Part shown: positions 19,725-22,420 of the stretch, piece by piece | Layout of the letters: each line of letters opens with the position of its first letter | Position numbering within the stretch: the first letter of the stretch is position 1 | NCBI GenBank assembly: GCA_964581105.1 | Contig: CAZOMB010000018.1 | Coordinates: 1-22,420 of the forward strand | Direction: 5' to 3' | Length of the DNA: 22,420 bases | Origin: UBA10161 sp964581105 | Lineage (GTDB): Archaea > Micrarchaeota > Micrarchaeia > Anstonellales > Anstonellaceae | Made by a program: the position numbers and the translations under genes | Notes under the pieces: model-generated | Told to the model about the DNA's origin: nothing | The model's input: the letters and a program-made list of their open reading frames with translations, nothing else | Databases searched by the model: none

Positions 19725-22420
19725 TATTTTCTGATTCCAAGGTCGCTTGGCTTGGCATTAAACCTGCCACCCACCTCTCTTGTCATGGCAACTATATCAA
19801 CTTCATCTATTTCTTCAGATACATAGAGAGGCAGCCTTGATTCAAACTCCTTGTCATCTTTTTCCCTCCTCTCGTCCTGCTCTTCTTTACTAAAGTAATA
19901 GAAGAGACCAGGATAATTCAGCAAAGCTCTTCTTCTCTGGTTTGATGCAGTTTCATCTGTCCATTCATCTGCAGGAGTCTCAGCAATTTCGGCAATGCTC
20001 TTAAGATCACCGACCAATCTCCCATCAAGTGAGTAAACCTTGTCTCTAACAATATAGTGTGTTATGTGCATTTTTGCAAGGTCTTCTGGAGTGTAGCCTT
20101 TCCAATACCCTTTCTTTATCTCTTTTTCAGAAATTACCATATAGTTTGGCATTCCAAGGTTGTGGATTATGTTCTCTTCCAATTTGGAGCGGTCACGCAT
20201 TGTATTGTCCTTTTTGTTCAGCGAAAGAACAGAACCGACTCTGTAGTTTTTGCCTTTTGTTTTTGAAACAAGGAAATTTTCAGAGCCAGAGGTGGTTTGG
20301 TCATACACCTCTTTCTTCTTTTCACGTGGGCGCTGTGCATCCCTTCCGTCAAACAGGATCCACCTCTTTGAATCTGCATCCTCAACAAGAAGAGCCACTT
20401 TTCCTTCTTTTGCCCATTTTTCAAGCTGGGCTTTTTTGTATACCTTGTTACCAATCACAAGGTCCCTGTCAATTCCTACCTCTATATCATGGAATTTGTA
20501 TATGGCTGTGTTTTGCTTGACCTTGATGCCATCCTCTTTTTTTGTGCCGGGAGTTAGGAAGCTCACTATGTTCCCAGAGGCGTCACGGCCCGCAAAGGCA
20601 ACAAAAAGATCAAGAGGAACTTTGTTTATCTCATTTTTCATGTCAGGAGAGTCATAAATAGTGCCAAAAACCCTTATCCTTGCGTCATTATATGCTGCGC
20701 TTCCTTTCCTTATTGTCAATTCTTCTCCTTTTGCATATGGAACTCCATAGTACTGGACTTTTTCCTGCACTTGCCCCTTTACCCAGCCTGAGTTTATTTC
20801 GTCAAATGCATTTGCTACAAAGTTGTATTCCTGGCCTGGTGACAAGCCCTTGTAAACAATGTCAATGAATGTCTTACCCTTAGTCTTGTCCTCTCGTTTT
20901 TCTATGGTTCCCTCGATAAGATTGCCATTAGAGTCAACCAAGTAGTTTTCAAGAGCCCCTATGAACTGCTTGTTTTCAAAAGATCCATCTTTTTTCTTAA
21001 ACTGTTTTTGTACGGAAACTGTTATTTTTGTCTTGTTTTTCTCAACTGGCTCTATTTTTTCTATGTTAAGGTTAAGTGAAACATTGCTGATTATGCTGTA
21101 TGCTGAGAAACGTGCATCAGAAAACTTTCCTCCTAATGGATATGATGTGGCGCAGACGTAAAGAGCTTTTTCAAATGTCTGCTCTGCCTGCTTGGTTCTT
21201 GCATTGAAGCTTATTTGAGTGTTTATTTTGCTGATTTTGTTTGGGTTGAAAGAGTAAATGCCATTCTTATCTTGGCTTACATATTTTCCATCCCATTGCT
21301 TCCAGATTTTCTGCGCCTCACTTGAGCCTTGATCTGACAGTGTTTTTATTTTTGAGATGAATCTGTGCTGGTTTTGCGCAATTGTTTCAGAAGAGTAGAA
21401 TTCTGTAAGCTTTTGATTGACAAAATCGATCTGCTCAGGTGTCCTGTCTCCGCTTTGCTTATAGCATTCGATAGCTCTCTCAATCAACTCGTCTGTGTTG
21501 TCTGGGTCAACCAAAAGGACTACTGCCGGCACAACAGAAATTGAAGTTTCGTCTATTTCCTTCAAAAACTTGTGCTCAAAGTCAGGCTCGTTTTTAATTT
21601 CCTCGTTTGTCTGCGTTGCAAGTGTATTCAAAAACAGAATTGTGAGCCCTGAGCGGCCGACTGATACTTTTTCAAGCTGGTCTATTGCGTCTTGCGGGTT
21701 GTCCAGGTCCTCACAAGTTGCACTAGTTACAATGACAAATGTGCCATCTTCTGCTGATTGCACAAGCCCTGACCAAAAGTGCCTGCCATTGTTGCTTTTG
21801 AGGAATTCGACAAGTGATTTTTCACTGGCATCCCCATATCCATAGCGGGAAGCAAGCTCTGAAAAGGATGCTCCAAGGCTGATTATGCTCCTTATTATTT
21901 CAACTTCTGCATTGTTCTTTGCATCTTGCTCAGTCAATTCGCCTTTTAGCATGAGTTGTATGAGCTCTGCTGCCCTACCTGTATTGCCTATTGGCTTGTA
22001 ATGGTGTGCATGGTATAATGGAACATGGACTGAGATTGCAATGTCTTCAGTGTTGCTTGCTGTTTTATTGTCTGGGCCTTTGGCAATATCTAGTGCCGCA
22101 TCTTTTCCTGTTGGGATTTTCTTGCTTTCAAGTACATTATAGTCAACATCAATATTGCGCTGTGGGATGTCATCGCTAAGCTGCTGACCTAGCACTGGGG
22201 GTTTGAAATCCTCACGTGCCCTGATGTTTCTTATGTTTTCCATCAGCTGTTCAAGGTTAATCGTTGTCTTGTCCTTAAAGAAATGGGGTTTTGTTTCATC
22301 GTCCTTTGATATGATTTCCTGGTCGGTTTGGTATGGCTTAATTTGCTCTGTGAGCCTGCCTGCAATGTCATCAGCTGGCTTCTTTGTATTCAATGCAAAA
22401 ACAAGGATCATTCCTGCATT
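19724..22420 (-). CDS. Large multidomain protein of unknown function (N-terminus off window, at least 898 aa)
   Basis: The frame is open to the right edge. The first Met inside (22411) follows three more sense codons and sits within a hydrophobic run (AGMILVFAL), which looks like the end of a signal peptide or membrane anchor beginning outside the window; no usable SD precedes it. Counting from that Met: 10-125 is a charged, low-complexity linker; about 145-210 is helical; 220-305 alternates strands and helices like a Rossmann or von Willebrand A fold (GTFVIVTSATCEDLD, LTILFLNTLA, VVPAVVLLVDPDN), with no complete metal-site motif; 440-560 is FN3/Ig-like (YKGLSPGQEYNFVANAF is the typical FN3 strand E-F signature); 575-700 is beta-rich; and the charged tail ends KPSDLGIRK. 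No family is recognised overall. It leads, as far as seen, the operon with the 549-aa and CARDB proteins, spaced 8 and 12 bases. Confidence 0.85.
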   Translation of the reverse strand, partial: NAGMILVFALNTKKPADDIAGRLTEQIKPYQTDQEIISKDDETKPHFFKDKTTINLEQLMENIRNIRAREDFKPPVLGQQLSDDIPQRNIDVDYNVLESKKIPTGKDAALDIAKGPDNKTASNTEDIAISVHVPLYHAHHYKPIGNTGRAAELIQLMLKGELTEQDAKNNAEVEIIRSIISLGASFSELASRYGYGDASEKSLVEFLKSNNGRHFWSGLVQSAEDGTFVIVTSATCEDLDNPQDAIDQLEKVSVGRSGLTILFLNTLATQTNEEIKNEPDFEHKFLKEIDETSISVVPAVVLLVDPDNTDELIERAIECYKQSGDRTPEQIDFVNQKLTEFYSSETIAQNQHRFISKIKTLSDQGSSEAQKIWKQWDGKYVSQDKNGIYSFNPNKISKINTQISFNARTKQAEQTFEKALYVCATSYPLGGKFSDARFSAYSIISNVSLNLNIEKIEPVEKNKTKITVSVQKQFKKKDGSFENKQFIGALENYLVDSNGNLIEGTIEKREDKTKGKTFIDIVYKGLSPGQEYNFVANAFDEINSGWVKGQVQEKVQYYGVPYAKGEELTIRKGSAAYNDARIRVFGTIYDSPDMKNEINKVPLDLFVAFAGRDASGNIVSFLTPGTKKEDGIKVKQNTAIYKFHDIEVGIDRDLVIGNKVYKKAQLEKWAKEGKVALLVEDADSKRWILFDGRDAQRPREKKKEVYDQTTSGSENFLVSKTKGKNYRVGSVLSLNKKDNTMRDRSKLEENIIHNLGMPNYMVISEKEIKKGYWKGYTPEDLAKMHITHYIVRDKVYSLDGRLVGDLKSIAEIAETPADEWTDETASNQRRRALLNYPGLFYYFSKEEQDERREKDDKEFESRLPLYVSEEIDEVDIVAMTREVGGRFNAKPSDLGIRK

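Overview
This window is archaeal chromosomal DNA. Marker genes are RNA polymerase subunit Rpo6/RpoK (56 aa, 13908-14078), diphthine synthase (needed only where elongation factor 2 carries diphthamide), an Nre-family DNA repair protein with a PCNA-binding tail, RNase HII with a similar tail, and mevalonate kinase. Promoters agree: several lead genes have a TATA-like box centred about 25-29 bases before the ATG and no Shine-Dalgarno (SD) motif, which fits leaderless archaeal transcripts. Genes inside operons instead carry GGAG/GGTG-type SD motifs. The very short intergenic spaces and many secreted or orphan proteins suggest a small-genome archaeon, perhaps of the DPANN group, but that placement is a guess.

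Layout. (1) 1-4542, minus strand: a probable two-gene surface operon. The lead gene encodes a signal peptide, an outside domain, one membrane helix and an inside winged-helix DNA-binding domain. The second is a very large secreted protein that runs off the left edge, with a TIGR03790-like head and a long right-handed beta-helix full of N-glycosylation sequons. (2) 4574-5932, minus: DEAD-box RNA helicase with a basic RGG-like tail and a leader able to form a hairpin. (3) 6123-7730, plus: CTP synthase. (4) 7727-8606, minus: two small membrane proteins overlapping by 44 bases. (5) 8659-9651, plus: mevalonate kinase, divergent from them across one shared TATA-like box. (6) 9730-11145, plus: an unrecognised soluble protein behind an 11-base direct repeat; its end overlaps diphthine synthase (10982-11743, minus) by 164 bases. 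(7) 11797-13905, plus: Nre, a small HypA-like protein and RNase HII, a compact operon in which Nre and RNase HII both end in a PCNA-interaction motif. (8) 13908-14776, minus: RpoK and a transglutaminase-fold protein that seems to have lost its catalytic cysteine. (9) 14841-22420, minus: a three-gene operon of large, mostly unrecognised proteins (at least 898, 549 and 1070 aa) whose members suggest envelope or secretion work.

The housekeeping core (CTP synthase, mevalonate kinase, diphthine synthase, Nre/RNase HII, RpoK) lies between two surface-protein regions. The most likely place for an undescribed system is the three-gene operon at 14841-22420: a probable membrane-anchored multidomain protein, a protein with a beta-barrel-like end, and a secreted CARDB protein with a novel four-cysteine repeat. 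Second is the pairing of a membrane-bound regulator with a giant adhesin-like protein at 1-4542. No rRNA, tRNA, CRISPR array, transposase or phage gene was seen. No stretch longer than about 190 bases lacks a gene.
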